The notes beneath the pieces were generated by a model. It worked only from the letters and a program-made list of their open reading frames with translations. It searched no databases and was not told the origin of the DNA. A program made the position numbers and the translations under genes. Below are positions 18,224 to 28,441 of a stretch of DNA of 64,000 nt, piece by piece. Within the stretch, counting starts at the first letter, position 1. Each line of letters opens with the position of its first letter. The stretch comes from Desulfocapsa sp. (GTDB lineage: Bacteria; Desulfobacterota; Desulfobulbia; Desulfobulbales; Desulfocapsaceae). The DNA lies in assembly GCA_022712895.1 (NCBI GenBank), contig JAFLJS010000057.1:1-64000 (forward strand), read 5' to 3'.

Positions 18224-19609
18224 TTATTTTCCTAAACAAAACTGCTCAAAAATAACATCCAGCACATCTTCTGTGGTGGTCACACCAACTATTGCGTTGA
18301 GCTGATCCAGGCATTCCTGCAAATCAATTGCCAGTAGATCGCTGGTTGTGAACATCTCAAGACCTTCTTGCAAAAGTGCTGCTGCTGCTACCGCACGCTG
18401 CAGAGCATCTTTATGCCGGACATTAGGAGCACACCCCTCTTCCTGCCACTGGTCTTTGCTGCCAACCACTATAGCAAATATTGTATCTTTGAGGGCATCA
18501 ATGTTCTGATGTTGTTTGGCAGAAATCTGTAGAAAGGGGACGTCGTCACACTCTGCCACAAACTGCTCAACACTTTCCTGTTGATCTGCAATATCAGCTT
18601 TATTAGCAAGAAGCAGCAGAGGTTTATGACGCACTGACTCAAAGAGCTGCTTATCTTCTTCTTCAACTCCTCGTGCAGCATCGAGCATAAAGAGTATCAG
18701 ATCTGCCTGCTCTATCTGTTTTCTCGCACGTTCAATACCCATGGCTTCAACTTCGTCAGCATTTTGCCGAATACCCGCAGTATCAACGATTCGCACCGGT
18801 ACCCCATGAATATCAAGATATTCCTCTATGGTATCTCTGGTGGTTCCCGGAATGGCAGTAACCAATGCCCGTTCTTCTTGCAGCAGGGTATTTAAAAGAC
18901 TGGACTTCCCGACGTTGGGAAGTCCGACAATAACCACAGAAATACCTTCACGAAAAATTTTCCCCTGATCCGCCTGTGCAAGTAACCGAGCAAGAGGGGA
19001 AGCAATCTCTTCGGAAAGCTGCGTAAGTAATGCAGGATGGTCTATAATATCAATGTCTTCATCCGGGAAATCTATAGCGACTTCCACAATGGCACGCATT
19101 CGTACAAGGGAGCCACGAATCAAATCAACGCGATCATAGAGACTCCCGCCCAATTGATCAAGGGCCATATCCATACCCTTTCGGGTTCTGGCTGAAAGAA
19201 TATCTATCACCGCTTCCGCACGAGTCAGATCAATACGACCATTTAAAAAAGCAAGTTTAGTGAATTCGCCTGGTTCAGCAAGGCGTACTCCTAAAAAAAG
19301 CAGTAACTCAAGAATGGACTGTAGGCCAAGGTAATTCCCATGACAATGAATTTCAACTACATCTTCGCGGGTATAAGTTTTGGGAGCGGCCATATAAACG
19401 ACCAGGACTTCGTCGAGAACTTTCCGTGACTCGGGATGAGCAATTTTCCCGTAATAGAGACGGTGAGAATCAAAAGAACAACTTCCAGCATGTGGTTGAA
19501 AGATAGCACGAAGATGTCTGAGTGAATCGCCACCACTGACCCGAACAATACCTATACCACCAGCTCCAGGTGGTGTCGAGATTGCGGCAATAGTATTAGC
19601 ACGATCCAT
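18224..19609 (-). CDS. mnmE: tRNA modification GTPase MnmE
   Basis: A 461-residue K+-dependent GTPase. With MnmG it forms the wobble-uridine 5-(carboxymethyl)aminomethyl modification. It has an N-terminal folate-binding domain (TIAAISTPPGAGGIGIVRVS), GLPNVGKSSLLN (Walker A), DTAGIR, LLANKAD and the C-terminal catalytic CLGK. It is complete. Its partner mnmG lies 4.6 kb away on the other strand. It is the last gene of the rpmH-rnpA-yidD-yidC-jag-mnmE block. Confidence 0.98.
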   Translation of the reverse strand: MDRANTIAAISTPPGAGGIGIVRVSGGDSLRHLRAIFQPHAGSCSFDSHRLYYGKIAHPESRKVLDEVLVVYMAAPKTYTREDVVEIHCHGNYLGLQSILELLLFLGVRLAEPGEFTKLAFLNGRIDLTRAEAVIDILSARTRKGMDMALDQLGGSLYDRVDLIRGSLVRMRAIVEVAIDFPDEDIDIIDHPALLTQLSEEIASPLARLLAQADQGKIFREGISVVIVGLPNVGKSSLLNTLLQEERALVTAIPGTTRDTIEEYLDIHGVPVRIVDTAGIRQNADEVEAMGIERARKQIEQADLILFMLDAARGVEEEDKQLFESVRHKPLLLLANKADIADQQESVEQFVAECDDVPFLQISAKQHQNIDALKDTIFAIVVGSKDQWQEEGCAPNVRHKDALQRAVAAAALLQEGLEMFTTSDLLAIDLQECLDQLNAIVGVTTTEDVLDVIFEQFCLGK

Positions 19610-19680
19610 AATTCATCTCTCATTGAGGCATCAAAACATCCCGAAATAAGCAAAAACCCGGAAGCACTTGATTTACACAA

Positions 19681-20586
19681 TCATTCGTCAGCAGACGGTT
19701 TTTCCTTACCCTTTTTGCTGTCACTCTTCTTTCCCTTACCTCGTCCACCACGCTTGTTAGCGCCGGGTTTCTTCCCTTTCCCTGGTTTGTAAATAAGAAT
19801 CTTTTTAAACAAACCACCACCCACACTGCGGGAGCGGATATCCTTATCATCCTGAAGGGCAACATGTACAATACGTCTCTCGGATGGGTTCAACGGTGGA
19901 ATGGCTTGTGTTTTGCCATCTTCTTTAACAAGGGCAGCTAACTCTATAGCTCGTTCCATAAGCTCAACTTTTCGCTTTTCACGAAACTGTCCAATATCTA
20001 TGGAGAGCCTGATCTTCTCTTCTACTTTTCTGGCAACAAACTTGCGGAGCAGGTACTGCAAGGAATCAATAACTTTTCCATCCTGAGCAGTGAGAGCCTC
20101 TTCATGCTCATCACTCACCTGGCACCGTACTGTTGCCCCATCCACTTCAGCCGTAACATCAGAGGCAAAACCCATAAGAGCTAAAACCTCAGAAAGTTCA
20201 TGCCGTACAAGCTCGGCACTTTCCTCAGTGATTGGCTCTACAGGTTTAGGTGGCGGACTACTCTTTTTCTTTGCCGGTTTCGCAACCTCTTTTACAGGTT
20301 TCGTAACCTCTTTCACCGGCTTCTCAACAGAATCTTCCGTCTCAACATCCGATACCACTTCTTCCACCTGTGCTTCAGGCTCTGGTATGACGACAGTCTC
20401 CTGCTCATCACCTATCACGGCAGCACGAATATGTGCCTTTTTCCTAATAAGCCCGAAAACCCCATTAGATCCTGTTTCCACAACTTCGATATCCAGATCT
20501 TCCTGAGCGGCACCCAGCGAATTGCAGGCCATCTCGATGGCCTCTGTCACTTCTTTTGCGTAAAAATCTTGTTTTCTTGAAGACAT
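19681..20586 (-). CDS. jag: Jag/KhpB RNA-binding protein
   Basis: A 301-residue protein with an N-terminal Jag domain (about 1-55: AKEVTEAIEMACNSLG), a Val/Glu/Lys/Pro-rich linker (about 75-125, with repeated EVTKPVKEVAKPAKK-like units), a KH-like domain and an R3H domain with the RRIVH motif near residue 238. The C-terminus is very basic (KPGKGKKPGANKRGG). It binds RNA and in Gram-positives affects cell elongation. Gene order with yidC and mnmE is the standard one. Confidence 0.93.
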   Translation of the reverse strand: MSSRKQDFYAKEVTEAIEMACNSLGAAQEDLDIEVVETGSNGVFGLIRKKAHIRAAVIGDEQETVVIPEPEAQVEEVVSDVETEDSVEKPVKEVTKPVKEVAKPAKKKSSPPPKPVEPITEESAELVRHELSEVLALMGFASDVTAEVDGATVRCQVSDEHEEALTAQDGKVIDSLQYLLRKFVARKVEEKIRLSIDIGQFREKRKVELMERAIELAALVKEDGKTQAIPPLNPSERRIVHVALQDDKDIRSRSVGGGLFKKILIYKPGKGKKPGANKRGGRGKGKKSDSKKGKEKPSADE

Positions 20587-20646
20587 ATTTCCTTCCTCTT
20601 GGGAATCCGGTTAGCTGAACTCAACTCGCAAGTAATATGGGTTGAG

Positions 20647-22311
20647 TTACCCCTTCTTCTGACGATTAATCATCTGCTGCTGGAAAATAGCCAACAAGTT
20701 GTTGACGAACCAATACAAGACCAGACCGGATGCAAAATTGATAAACATAAAGGTAAAGACCACTGGGAGGAACATCATGATTTTGGCTTGCATTGGATCT
20801 GCTGTGGTTGGTGTCATCTTCTGCTGCAAGAACATTGAACCACCCATGAGCAGGGTCAAAACTGGGATTCCACCAACATATGGAATATCAAAGCCAATGG
20901 GCAGACGATCAGGAGCAGAAAGATCGGTAATCCAGAATATAAACGGTGCATGGCGCAATTCAACACACATGAGTAGCACCTTGTACAGAGCAAAAAACAC
21001 AGGAATCTGTAAAACCATGGGCAAACAACCACCAAGGGGATTTACCTTATAGGTTTTGTAGAGGTTCATCACCTCTTGATTCATCTTAGCGGGGTCATCT
21101 TTGTATTTCTCTTTGAGCTTGACCATCTTTGGCTGCAGTTTTTGCATATTTTTCATGGACTTCAAACCCTTCTGGGTAATGGGCCAGAAAACTGCCTTAA
21201 AAATGATGGTCACCAAAATAATGGCAATTCCGTAGTTTTTAAATATTCCGTAGAAAAAGTTAAGGAGAAACAGGGTGGGCTGAGCAATGACATCAAACCA
21301 GCCAAAGTTCACAGCTCTATCAAGATTGGAACCAACTGATTTGAGGATATCAAGCTTCTTGGGGCCAAAATAGAGTTGATAACTATATATTTTTTCTTCG
21401 CCGGGCTGCAACGTGTCAAGACTACCATTTACGGTCATCTTCACAATATCTTCACCAGCTGACTGCATGGTCAGGGACTGCATACTATCTGCCTTAGGGA
21501 GAATAGCATTCATAAAATAGGTGCCTTCGTAGGCTATCCAATCCATCAGAGCAGTAATAGTTTGTGGACCATTTTCAAAATCGTCCGAATCGACCTCCTC
21601 TAATGACTCAGCAGCGTAATAGGCTGGACCGGTAAACAGAAAACGATTGGCGGCAGTCGCCTCACGAAATGGCGTACCAGTTTGATGCAGCGCAGCAGCT
21701 CCCTGCAAGACACTGGAAGATACGTTCTTCACACGCACCACAAGATCCATCAGATAAGAATCTTTAGAAAAGCTGTAGTTTCGCTCGATTTCAAGGCCAT
21801 TTCCATGGCCCGTCATCACAAGACTTGCCTTATTATTCTGGAATCGGACTCTGTCACTCTCGGTTGCGTAAAAAGTTGAAACAGGAGCAACACTTCCCCA
21901 GGAAAATTCCAGTGGATACCCTTGCGTGCCATCCACTTTAATCATTTGCATCCCAGGCGACTCAGCGTCATTGGTCTCTTTGTAATCTTTGAGTACGAAG
22001 CTGGTTAAGGTACCACCCTCTTCACTGAGCGTCGCTGTATAAAAATCTGTATCGATCAACAGATTACGGGCATCTCTTGCGGGACGTTCCATTGCCACCG
22101 CCCCTGCTGCCTGCGCTGTTGCACCAGTAGCGGGCACAGCAGCAAACTGAGCTCGAGCTGGTGTCGGAGTCGAAGGAGTTACAGTCTGTACCTGAGTAGT
22201 AACCTCTTCAACAGGAACTTCATTGGGGCCAAAACCCACAAAAAAGTACTGATATCCAATGAGAATCAAAAACGAGAGAATAATTGCTAAAAAAGTTCTA
22301 TAAATATCCAT
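20647..22311 (-). CDS. yidC: Membrane protein insertase YidC
   Basis: A 554-residue insertase of the Gram-negative type: an N-terminal signal-anchor (LAIILSFLILIGYQYFF), a large periplasmic domain to about residue 340, then five hydrophobic segments containing AIILVTIIFKAVFWPITQK, NPLGGCLPMVLQIPVFFALY and LPVVFTFMFINFASGLVLYW. It inserts membrane proteins such as F0 subunits. The C-terminus is short (NRQKKG). Located between jag and yidD as usual. Confidence 0.97.
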   Translation of the reverse strand: MDIYRTFLAIILSFLILIGYQYFFVGFGPNEVPVEEVTTQVQTVTPSTPTPARAQFAAVPATGATAQAAGAVAMERPARDARNLLIDTDFYTATLSEEGGTLTSFVLKDYKETNDAESPGMQMIKVDGTQGYPLEFSWGSVAPVSTFYATESDRVRFQNNKASLVMTGHGNGLEIERNYSFSKDSYLMDLVVRVKNVSSSVLQGAAALHQTGTPFREATAANRFLFTGPAYYAAESLEEVDSDDFENGPQTITALMDWIAYEGTYFMNAILPKADSMQSLTMQSAGEDIVKMTVNGSLDTLQPGEEKIYSYQLYFGPKKLDILKSVGSNLDRAVNFGWFDVIAQPTLFLLNFFYGIFKNYGIAIILVTIIFKAVFWPITQKGLKSMKNMQKLQPKMVKLKEKYKDDPAKMNQEVMNLYKTYKVNPLGGCLPMVLQIPVFFALYKVLLMCVELRHAPFIFWITDLSAPDRLPIGFDIPYVGGIPVLTLLMGGSMFLQQKMTPTTADPMQAKIMMFLPVVFTFMFINFASGLVLYWFVNNLLAIFQQQMINRQKKG

Positions 22312-22366
22312 TTATTTACCATATAAGGAAATAACAGTGCCTGTATACATGCGGCATTGAGTTTTT

Positions 22367-22645
22367 TCAGCCACCTTTAACAGGTGGTACAGGATCATAG
22401 CCCCCCTCACAAAAGGGGTGGCAACGTACAATTCGAGTAAGGGCCAGAAAGATCCCTTTTAATGGGCCATGAGAGGTAATGGCTTCTGCAGCATAACAAG
22501 AACAGGTTGGCGTAAAACGACAACTGGGGGGAAGAAGCGGAGAAATCAGATAGCGATACCCCTTGATAATTCCCAGACTGATCCACGTCACAAACGTACG
22601 AATCACTGAGAAAATATTCTGAATAATGAACCTGTTCTGTTGCAA
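22367..22645 (-). CDS. yidD: Membrane protein insertion efficiency factor YidD
   Basis: A 92-residue protein with the YidD signature [20 protein letters not shown] and GYDPVPP at the C-terminus. The start codon is TTG at 22645, with TAAGGA 8 bp upstream. It lies 11 bp downstream of rnpA. Confidence 0.93.
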   Translation of the reverse strand: MQQNRFIIQNIFSVIRTFVTWISLGIIKGYRYLISPLLPPSCRFTPTCSCYAAEAITSHGPLKGIFLALTRIVRCHPFCEGGYDPVPPVKGG

Positions 22646-22656
22646 ATCACATATCC

Positions 22657-22989
22657 TTACTTGGTCAGATGGGCAACAGAGGAAGAGATCAAGGCAGGGC
22701 TGGTCATTGAAAAATCCGGACGAACTGCAAAGACAATATCAGCACATTCCGGATAGAAACGCCGCTCAAGACGAAACGATTCACGAATAATTCTTTTGAT
22801 TCTGTTTCGCTTAACCGCCCCTTTGAGCTTTCTGTGGATGCTGATCCCGATCCGGTTATACCCCAACTCATTGGGGATAAAGATCAGAGAAAAACCATTA
22901 CCACGACATCTTTTCCCCTGGTTGTAAACCTTATCAAACTCCCGTCCCTTGCGGAGCAAGGCAGTTTTCGGGAGTTTATAGCTCGACAA
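22657..22989 (-). CDS. rnpA: Ribonuclease P protein component
   Basis: A 110-residue RnpA that assists RNase P RNA in tRNA 5' processing. It has the RNR signature in [18 protein letters not shown] and an N-terminal [15 protein letters not shown]. The start appears to be TTG at 22989, 5 bp after the rpmH stop, with no clear Shine-Dalgarno, which suggests translational coupling to rpmH. Confidence 0.93.
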   Translation of the reverse strand: MSSYKLPKTALLRKGREFDKVYNQGKRCRGNGFSLIFIPNELGYNRIGISIHRKLKGAVKRNRIKRIIRESFRLERRFYPECADIVFAVRPDFSMTSPALISSSVAHLTK

Positions 22990-22994
22990 GATTA

Positions 22995-23132
22995 TCAGGC
23001 AGAAAGACGCTTGCGTCCCTTAGCACGACGGGCATTTAAAATCGCACGACCGGCACGGGTGGACATACGAGAGCGGAATCCGTGGGTACGTGCACGCTTT
23101 ATATTACTTGGTTGGAAGGTACGTTTACTCAT
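22995..23132 (-). CDS. rpmH: 50S ribosomal protein L34
   Basis: A 45-residue ribosomal protein. It reads [20 protein letters not shown] at the N-terminus and ends [20 protein letters not shown] ribosome-binding site precedes the ATG. First gene of the rpmH-rnpA-yidD-yidC-jag-mnmE block. Confidence 0.98.
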   Translation of the reverse strand: MSKRTFQPSNIKRARTHGFRSRMSTRAGRAILNARRAKGRKRLSA

Positions 23133-23355
23133 TTCTTACTCCTTCCGCTATTAGTTGCGGAATATTCTTTATTTTTCATACCGATTTTCCACAGAGATTC
23201 GCCATGATAATCGGAATTTTAATTGCCCCACACAATCTGTGCGCTGAATCTCAACCATTCGCAGGGCGTAAAACCATCAGAACAGACAATATTAACCATA
23301 TTCGAGATAGGGTGTCAAACATTTTCGGTTCAGGAGTTGCAGAAGCAATTTTGGT

Positions 23356-24204
23356 ATGATATCTTTGTTCTCTATTATGCATCCAAAAATCACTTACAAC
23401 GACATTGACTGGAAGATTCTCTGGCAAAATGCCAGGGAACAAAAATCCTGGACCGCGAAGGGGCCAAAAGACTGGGACAAAAAAGCACCTTCCTTTCTCA
23501 AAAGAAACAGTAAATCCCCTTTTGTTGACCTTGTTCTTAACAAACTTCCCCTGCAAAAAGAATTTACTGTGCTAGACGCCGGTTCAGGGCCAGGAACCTT
23601 ATCGTTACCGCTGGCAAAGCTAGTGCGATCTGTCACAGCCCTCGACTATTCACAGGGCATGCTTGATGCCCTTGCAACAGAGGCCGCAAAACAGGGTACA
23701 GATAATATCCGCACCATCAATGCATCGTGGGCCGACGACTGGGAGCAATTCGACCTGGCTCAGCATGATATCTGCATTGCCTCCCGTTCTCTTAGTGTGC
23801 CGAATCTTCAAGCATCTCTGACCAAACTCAACAACTATAGTCGCGGTTATGTGTTTGTGGTGGACAGGATTGGCCACACCCCATTTGATCGTGGCGCATT
23901 TGAAGCAGTGGACAGACCCTTCCGTTCAGGACCTGACTATATCTATACCGTTAACACCCTCTACAGTATGGGTATCCATTGTTCCGTTGATATTATCAAC
24001 CTGCCTTCTGAAACAATATATAAAGATTTAAAAACAGCAATGGAATCCTACTGCTGGATGTTCAAAGGACTAGACAAAGAAGAAGAAAACAATCTTCAAC
24101 AATATATCTTAAGCAACAGCCGACAATCTGACGACGGACAATGCATTGTTAAACGTGCTACTCCACCACGTTGGGCAATTATTTCATGGAAGAAAGAAGC
24201 GTGA
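23356..24204 (+). CDS. Class I SAM-dependent methyltransferase
   Basis: A methyltransferase of up to 282 residues. Motif I is [16 protein letters not shown], followed by [14 protein letters not shown] and [12 protein letters not shown]. The N-terminal region is rich in Lys and Trp ([18 protein letters not shown]), as in a family of small-molecule methyltransferases; the substrate is unknown. The start is uncertain: ATG at 23356 or at 23377, neither with a clear Shine-Dalgarno. The stop overlaps the proposed GTG start of mnmG. Confidence 0.8.
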   Translation: MISLFSIMHPKITYNDIDWKILWQNAREQKSWTAKGPKDWDKKAPSFLKRNSKSPFVDLVLNKLPLQKEFTVLDAGSGPGTLSLPLAKLVRSVTALDYSQGMLDALATEAAKQGTDNIRTINASWADDWEQFDLAQHDICIASRSLSVPNLQASLTKLNNYSRGYVFVVDRIGHTPFDRGAFEAVDRPFRSGPDYIYTVNTLYSMGIHCSVDIINLPSETIYKDLKTAMESYCWMFKGLDKEEENNLQQYILSNSRQSDDGQCIVKRATPPRWAIISWKKEA

Positions 24205-26087
24205 CAGACTCATATGATATCGTAGTAATAGGCGCCGGCCACGCCGGCTGTGAAGCAGCATTGGCAGCAGCCAGAATGGGCTGCAAAACAATGGTAGCAG
24301 TAATCAATGTGGACACCATTGGCGCCATGTCCTGCAACCCCGCCATTGGTGGACTGGCTAAAGGCCACCTGGTCCGTGAGATTGATGCCCTGGGTGGTGA
24401 GATGGCAAAAAATATAGATGCCACCTCCATCCAGTTTCGGAAACTAAACACCTCTAAAGGCCCGGCTGTTCGTTCATCCCGCGCGCAGGCCGATCGTTTA
24501 CTCTACCGATTACGCATGAAATCTGTGATGGAAGCCCAAGAAAATCTCGAAATCCGTCAAACCGTTGTTGATTCTTTTATAGTGAAAGAGGGACGCATTT
24601 GTGGAATCCGCACGTCACTTGACGAAGAGATACAGACGAAAGCTGTGGTGGTTGCCACAGGTACTTTCCTCAACGGGCTTATCCATATCGGCATGAAAAA
24701 TTTCCCGGCCGGACGCATGGGAGATACACCTTCCACAAGTCTTGCCGCATGGTTTAAAGAAACAGGATTCAATATGGGCCGCATGAAAACCGGTACTGTG
24801 CCCAGAATTGATGCCAAATCCATCGATTATTCAGATCTGGAAGAACAACACAGCGACCAGCCACCAGCCCACTTTTCTTTCAGCAGCAGTGGAGACTATG
24901 TGCTGCCTCAACTCCCCTGCCATATCACGTACACCAACCCTCAAACGCACGAGACTATCCGGGCAGGCATTGACCAGTCGCCAATGTACGCTGGCATTAT
25001 TGAAGGGATCGGTGCCAGATACTGTCCATCCATCGAAGATAAAGTAATGCGGTTTCCTGAGAAAGATCGACATCAGATTTTTCTTGAGCCGGAGGGACTG
25101 GACACCACCGAAATCTACCCCAATGGTCTGCCCACAAGTCTACCACTCAAAACCCAACTGGCAATGCTGCACACCATAAAAGGGCTTGAGAATGCAAAAA
25201 TAGTCCGTCCCGGTTACGCCATTGAATATGACTATATTGACCCTCTGGAGCTTGGCCCCAACCTTGAGACAAAACGAGTTGAAGGGTTATTTCTGGCAGG
25301 ACAGATTAACGGGACATCAGGATACGAAGAGGCAGCAGCCCAAGGGCTGATGGCTGCCATCAATGCAGCGCACAAGGTCAACGACAAAAAAGCCCTTATT
25401 CTTGATCGCGCCCAGGCTTATATCGGTGTATTGATTGATGATCTAGTTACCTGTGGCACCAAAGAACCTTATCGTTTATTCACCTCCCGCGCCGAATATC
25501 GTTTACTGCTCCGTGAAGATAACGCTGACAGTAGACTCTGTGAGATTGGTCACAATATCGGACTGCTTTCCAACGAAGAATTCAGCGTTTTTGAAGAGAA
25601 ACAAAAAAAACTGGAAGCGGGTACTGCACTACTGGACACTATTTACGTAAAACCCAACCAGCAGACCAACGAAATTTTAGAAGCCGAGGGTTCCACGGCT
25701 CTGAAACAAAAATGCAGCCTGGCAGATCTTTTGCGCAGACCTGAGATCACCATACAAAAACTGTGTCAGCTACCCGTTGACCCGGTGGAGAAACTGGATG
25801 GTGTAAAAGCTCTGTTGCTTTCCAATGTTTGTGATGAGGTCCAGCTTAAAATCAAATTTGCAGGCTACCTCAAACGTCAGGAAGAGCAGGTCAAACGCTT
25901 CAAAAAAATGGAAAAGATGAGCCTACCTGAAGATATTGACTACAAAAAGCTCTCTGGGCTCTCCAACGAAGCAGTTGAAAAATTAAGCGCAGTGCGACCC
26001 CGGTCCCTTGGCCAGGCATCCCGTATTTCAGGAGTCACCCCAGCTGCAATTTCAGTCCTTCAAGTACACTTAAAAAGACGGCAATGA
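24201..26087 (+). CDS. mnmG: tRNA uridine-5-carboxymethylaminomethyl enzyme MnmG
   Basis: An FAD-dependent tRNA-modification enzyme of about 628 residues that works with MnmE. It has [35 protein letters not shown] and [17 protein letters not shown], with a full C-terminal domain. I favour the GTG at 24201, which overlaps the previous stop (GTGA) and has GGAAG 8 bp upstream; an in-frame ATG at 24186 would add five residues. It overlaps lgt by four bases. Confidence 0.96.
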   Translation: MTDSYDIVVIGAGHAGCEAALAAARMGCKTMVAVINVDTIGAMSCNPAIGGLAKGHLVREIDALGGEMAKNIDATSIQFRKLNTSKGPAVRSSRAQADRLLYRLRMKSVMEAQENLEIRQTVVDSFIVKEGRICGIRTSLDEEIQTKAVVVATGTFLNGLIHIGMKNFPAGRMGDTPSTSLAAWFKETGFNMGRMKTGTVPRIDAKSIDYSDLEEQHSDQPPAHFSFSSSGDYVLPQLPCHITYTNPQTHETIRAGIDQSPMYAGIIEGIGARYCPSIEDKVMRFPEKDRHQIFLEPEGLDTTEIYPNGLPTSLPLKTQLAMLHTIKGLENAKIVRPGYAIEYDYIDPLELGPNLETKRVEGLFLAGQINGTSGYEEAAAQGLMAAINAAHKVNDKKALILDRAQAYIGVLIDDLVTCGTKEPYRLFTSRAEYRLLLREDNADSRLCEIGHNIGLLSNEEFSVFEEKQKKLEAGTALLDTIYVKPNQQTNEILEAEGSTALKQKCSLADLLRRPEITIQKLCQLPVDPVEKLDGVKALLLSNVCDEVQLKIKFAGYLKRQEEQVKRFKKMEKMSLPEDIDYKKLSGLSNEAVEKLSAVRPRSLGQASRISGVTPAAISVLQVHLKRRQ

Positions 26088-26893
26088 CATTTCCCACTAT
26101 CGATCCCATTATTTTTTCATTAGGCCCTCTGCATGTACGCTGGTATGGACTCATGTACGTGCTTGGCTTTGCTGCCTGTTACTTCCTTGTCCAGAAACAG
26201 ATAGAAAAATTTTCATATAAGGAACTTGAGCCCCATTTTGAGAATCTCAATCTGGTCCTCATCATATCAGTGGTTATTGGTGGGCGTCTGGGCTACGTAT
26301 TTTTCTATAATTTCTCTTACTACATGGCACACCCCCTTGAGATTCCAGCCACCTGGACTGGTGGCATGTCTTTTCACGGTGCCACCATCGGCTGCCTTGT
26401 CGGGGGATTTCTCTTCACCAAAATCAAGAAACTGGACTTCTGGACTTGCGCAGATTTTTATGTGGTCACCATTCCCATAGGCCTTGGTTTAGGCCGAATA
26501 GGAAATTTTATAAACGGTGAACTCTTCGGCAGAACAAGCGATGTTTCCTGGGCCATGGTTTTCCCAGGTGGTGGCCCGCTGGCACGGCACCCATCCCAAC
26601 TATACGAAGCATTTCTGGAAGGCTTCCTTCTCTTCACATTCCTCTGGATTCTAAAAGAAAAACCATGGTCAGCAAAGAAATACTGGCCCCACGGCTGTAT
26701 GCTCAGTCTCTTTCTGATTGGCTATGGCATACTGCGAATGTTTGTGGAGTTATTCCGAGAACCGGACACACAGATAGGATTTATCTTTGGATTAATGACC
26801 ATGGGCCAGTTACTCAGTCTGCTGATGATTGTTGGCGGAACATTGCTTTGGTGGATAAGAATCAAACAGGCGCAGCTGCGTTCCTCAAACTAA
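26084..26893 (+). CDS. lgt: Prolipoprotein diacylglyceryl transferase
   Basis: A 269-residue multispan inner-membrane enzyme that lipidates the lipobox cysteine of prolipoproteins. The Lgt signature [14 protein letters not shown] is present near residue 138, along with [13 protein letters not shown] and [12 protein letters not shown]. It is coupled to mnmG by an ATGA overlap. Two lipoproteins at 44.3-45.0 kb would be substrates. Confidence 0.97.
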   Translation: MTFPTIDPIIFSLGPLHVRWYGLMYVLGFAACYFLVQKQIEKFSYKELEPHFENLNLVLIISVVIGGRLGYVFFYNFSYYMAHPLEIPATWTGGMSFHGATIGCLVGGFLFTKIKKLDFWTCADFYVVTIPIGLGLGRIGNFINGELFGRTSDVSWAMVFPGGGPLARHPSQLYEAFLEGFLLFTFLWILKEKPWSAKKYWPHGCMLSLFLIGYGILRMFVELFREPDTQIGFIFGLMTMGQLLSLLMIVGGTLLWWIRIKQAQLRSSN

Positions 26894-27009
26894 GTAAACG
26901 GTTTAAGATCTGCCTAAATACAGCCAAGTGAACAGCCAAGAACCTCAGCCACTCCTGGCCCACAACAAGTAAGCATAAAGGCAAATTGGATGTTCTTTGA
27001 AAAACAGGA

Positions 27010-27096
27010 AGTAAAAAGAGGACAGAGAAAAGAAGAAGGAGGAACTTCTGGGGAATTCTTTCCTCTGTCCCAGGTGGGATAATGCCTCTTTTTACT
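27010..27096. terminator. Nested inverted repeats between lgt and HU (probable terminator region)
   Basis: AGTAAAAAGAGG (27010-27021) pairs perfectly with CCTCTTTTTACT (27085-27096), and inside it GGACAGAG (27020-27027) can pair with CTCTGTCC (27063-27070). The structure lies between convergent genes and its right arm overlaps the HU stop codon. It gives T-runs on both strands, so it may terminate both directions. Confidence 0.5.
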
Positions 27097-27364
27097 GCAC
27101 TCGTCCGTACAGCGTTTTACCAGGTTTAAACTTTACTGCATTGTGTGCCGGAATGATAATATCCTGACCGGTCTGTGGATTGCGCCCTTTCTTCTCGACA
27201 CGCTCAACTACACTGAATGTACCGAAACCAAGCAGACTTACTTTTTCACCATCTTTCATTGTTTTCACCATATTCTCAAGAACACTATTCAAAACCATTT
27301 CCGCTTTAACCTTTGTAACATTTGCTGACTTTGCCACAGACGAAACAAGTTCGGCCTTATTCAT
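27092..27364 (-). CDS. hup: HU family DNA-binding protein
   Basis: A 90-residue histone-like protein. It begins MNKAELVSSVAKSANVTKV and has the DNA-binding arm region GFGTFSVVER with RNPQTGQDI. The frame is open further upstream, but the ATG at 27364 has GGAGAGGG 6 bp before it and gives the canonical length. Bends and compacts DNA. Confidence 0.96.
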   Translation of the reverse strand: MNKAELVSSVAKSANVTKVKAEMVLNSVLENMVKTMKDGEKVSLLGFGTFSVVERVEKKGRNPQTGQDIIIPAHNAVKFKPGKTLYGRVQ

Positions 27365-27682
27365 TTTTCCCTCTCCATTTTCTTTCATTCGTATCTGTTC
27401 ATTTAATTTCCGACAACATCCCCGGAGGCACCAAATGATAGACTTGTTATGTGAACAGTGATTCAAAGTTTATGCTTTTTTAAAGACCATAGGACGGAAA
27501 AAAAAACAATTGTGAGAAATACGGATACAGCTCTAGGTAGATTTACTAGGAAAGGGATCTTTGGTTAGGAATAACAAAAAGATAGACAATCAGTAGTTGA
27601 TTGCTAAAAAAGGATCTTTTTGAAAAAAAAATGAAAAAAACCACGAATAAGGAGAGATAACCGACCAAAACCTGCAAAATCA
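27365..27682. other. Intergenic region upstream of HU
   Basis: These 318 bp separate two minus-strand genes. The sequence is AT-rich with several A-tracts near 27620-27640. It must contain the HU promoter, but I cannot name a convincing -35/-10 pair, and I see no strong terminator for the regulator gene. Confidence 0.5.
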
Positions 27683-28351
27683 CTACCCCGTTGGAGTTAC
27701 AAAACCGTTACGCACTGCAAAATTGACAAGGTCAACACTGTTCTTCATATCAAATTTTCGAAGCAGGTTGGCCCGATGATGATCAATGGTTCGTGGACTT
27801 AAGTGTAACATTTCTGCCATGATTTTACTGGTGTGCCCTTCGACCACCAGATTAAGCACTTCCCGTTCACGTTTAGTCAGTGTTTCGAAAGGTGAGCTAC
27901 GATTATTACGATAAGCCGAAATCACATCATCGGCAAAATCCTGTGACAGAAACGGTGATAGATACGATTTCCCATCTTGAATACGTTTAATGGCAAGCAG
28001 GAGTTCTTCGTCGGAATCATCTTTCATTAGATATCCATCAGCACCCGCAGACATGGCATGGTAGAAATACTGTTTATTCTTATGCATGGTCAACATAAGA
28101 ATTTTGATTGCAGGATAAAGCTTTTTCACCTTACTCACAGCTTCAATACCAGTGAGCTTTGGCATGGAAATATCGAGAATCAACAGATCGGGGATATTAG
28201 TCTTTAGGAATTCCAGGAGTTCTTCACCGTCACCCACCTCACCGATAACCTCCAGAGCTGGATTATTACTGATAAGATTTCTGATACCGTGCCGGATGAG
28301 CGCATGGTCATCTGCCAGCAATATGCGGTAGTGCGATTTTGTTCCACTCAT
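27683..28351 (-). CDS. NarL/LuxR-type response regulator
   Basis: A 222-residue two-component regulator. The N-terminal receiver domain has acidic residues in LLADDHALIRHG and the phospho-acceptor Asp in LLILDISMPKLTG, plus Thr in MLTMHK and Lys in YLMKDD. The C-terminal helix-turn-helix is TKREREVLNLVVEGHTSK with LSPRTIDHHRANLLRKF. No histidine kinase gene is adjacent, so it is an orphan regulator; its signal and targets cannot be read from here. Confidence 0.93.
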   Translation of the reverse strand: MSGTKSHYRILLADDHALIRHGIRNLISNNPALEVIGEVGDGEELLEFLKTNIPDLLILDISMPKLTGIEAVSKVKKLYPAIKILMLTMHKNKQYFYHAMSAGADGYLMKDDSDEELLLAIKRIQDGKSYLSPFLSQDFADDVISAYRNNRSSPFETLTKREREVLNLVVEGHTSKIMAEMLHLSPRTIDHHRANLLRKFDMKNSVDLVNFAVRNGFVTPTG

Positions 28352-28441
28352 TTTTTATCCTCAAAGAAGTAAATAACAGCGGCGCTGAACCAACAAGCAA
28401 CAACCTGCCTTACACGATCAGCTACAAAAAATTTACCTGAA

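Noticed and set aside
20090..20506. 138-codon plus-strand frame inside jag
   Set aside because: A Ser/Thr-rich shadow of the jag linker and KH region on the opposite strand.
23133..23355. Replication origin
   Set aside because: Only one near-match to a DnaA box and no AT-rich unwinding element or dnaA gene.
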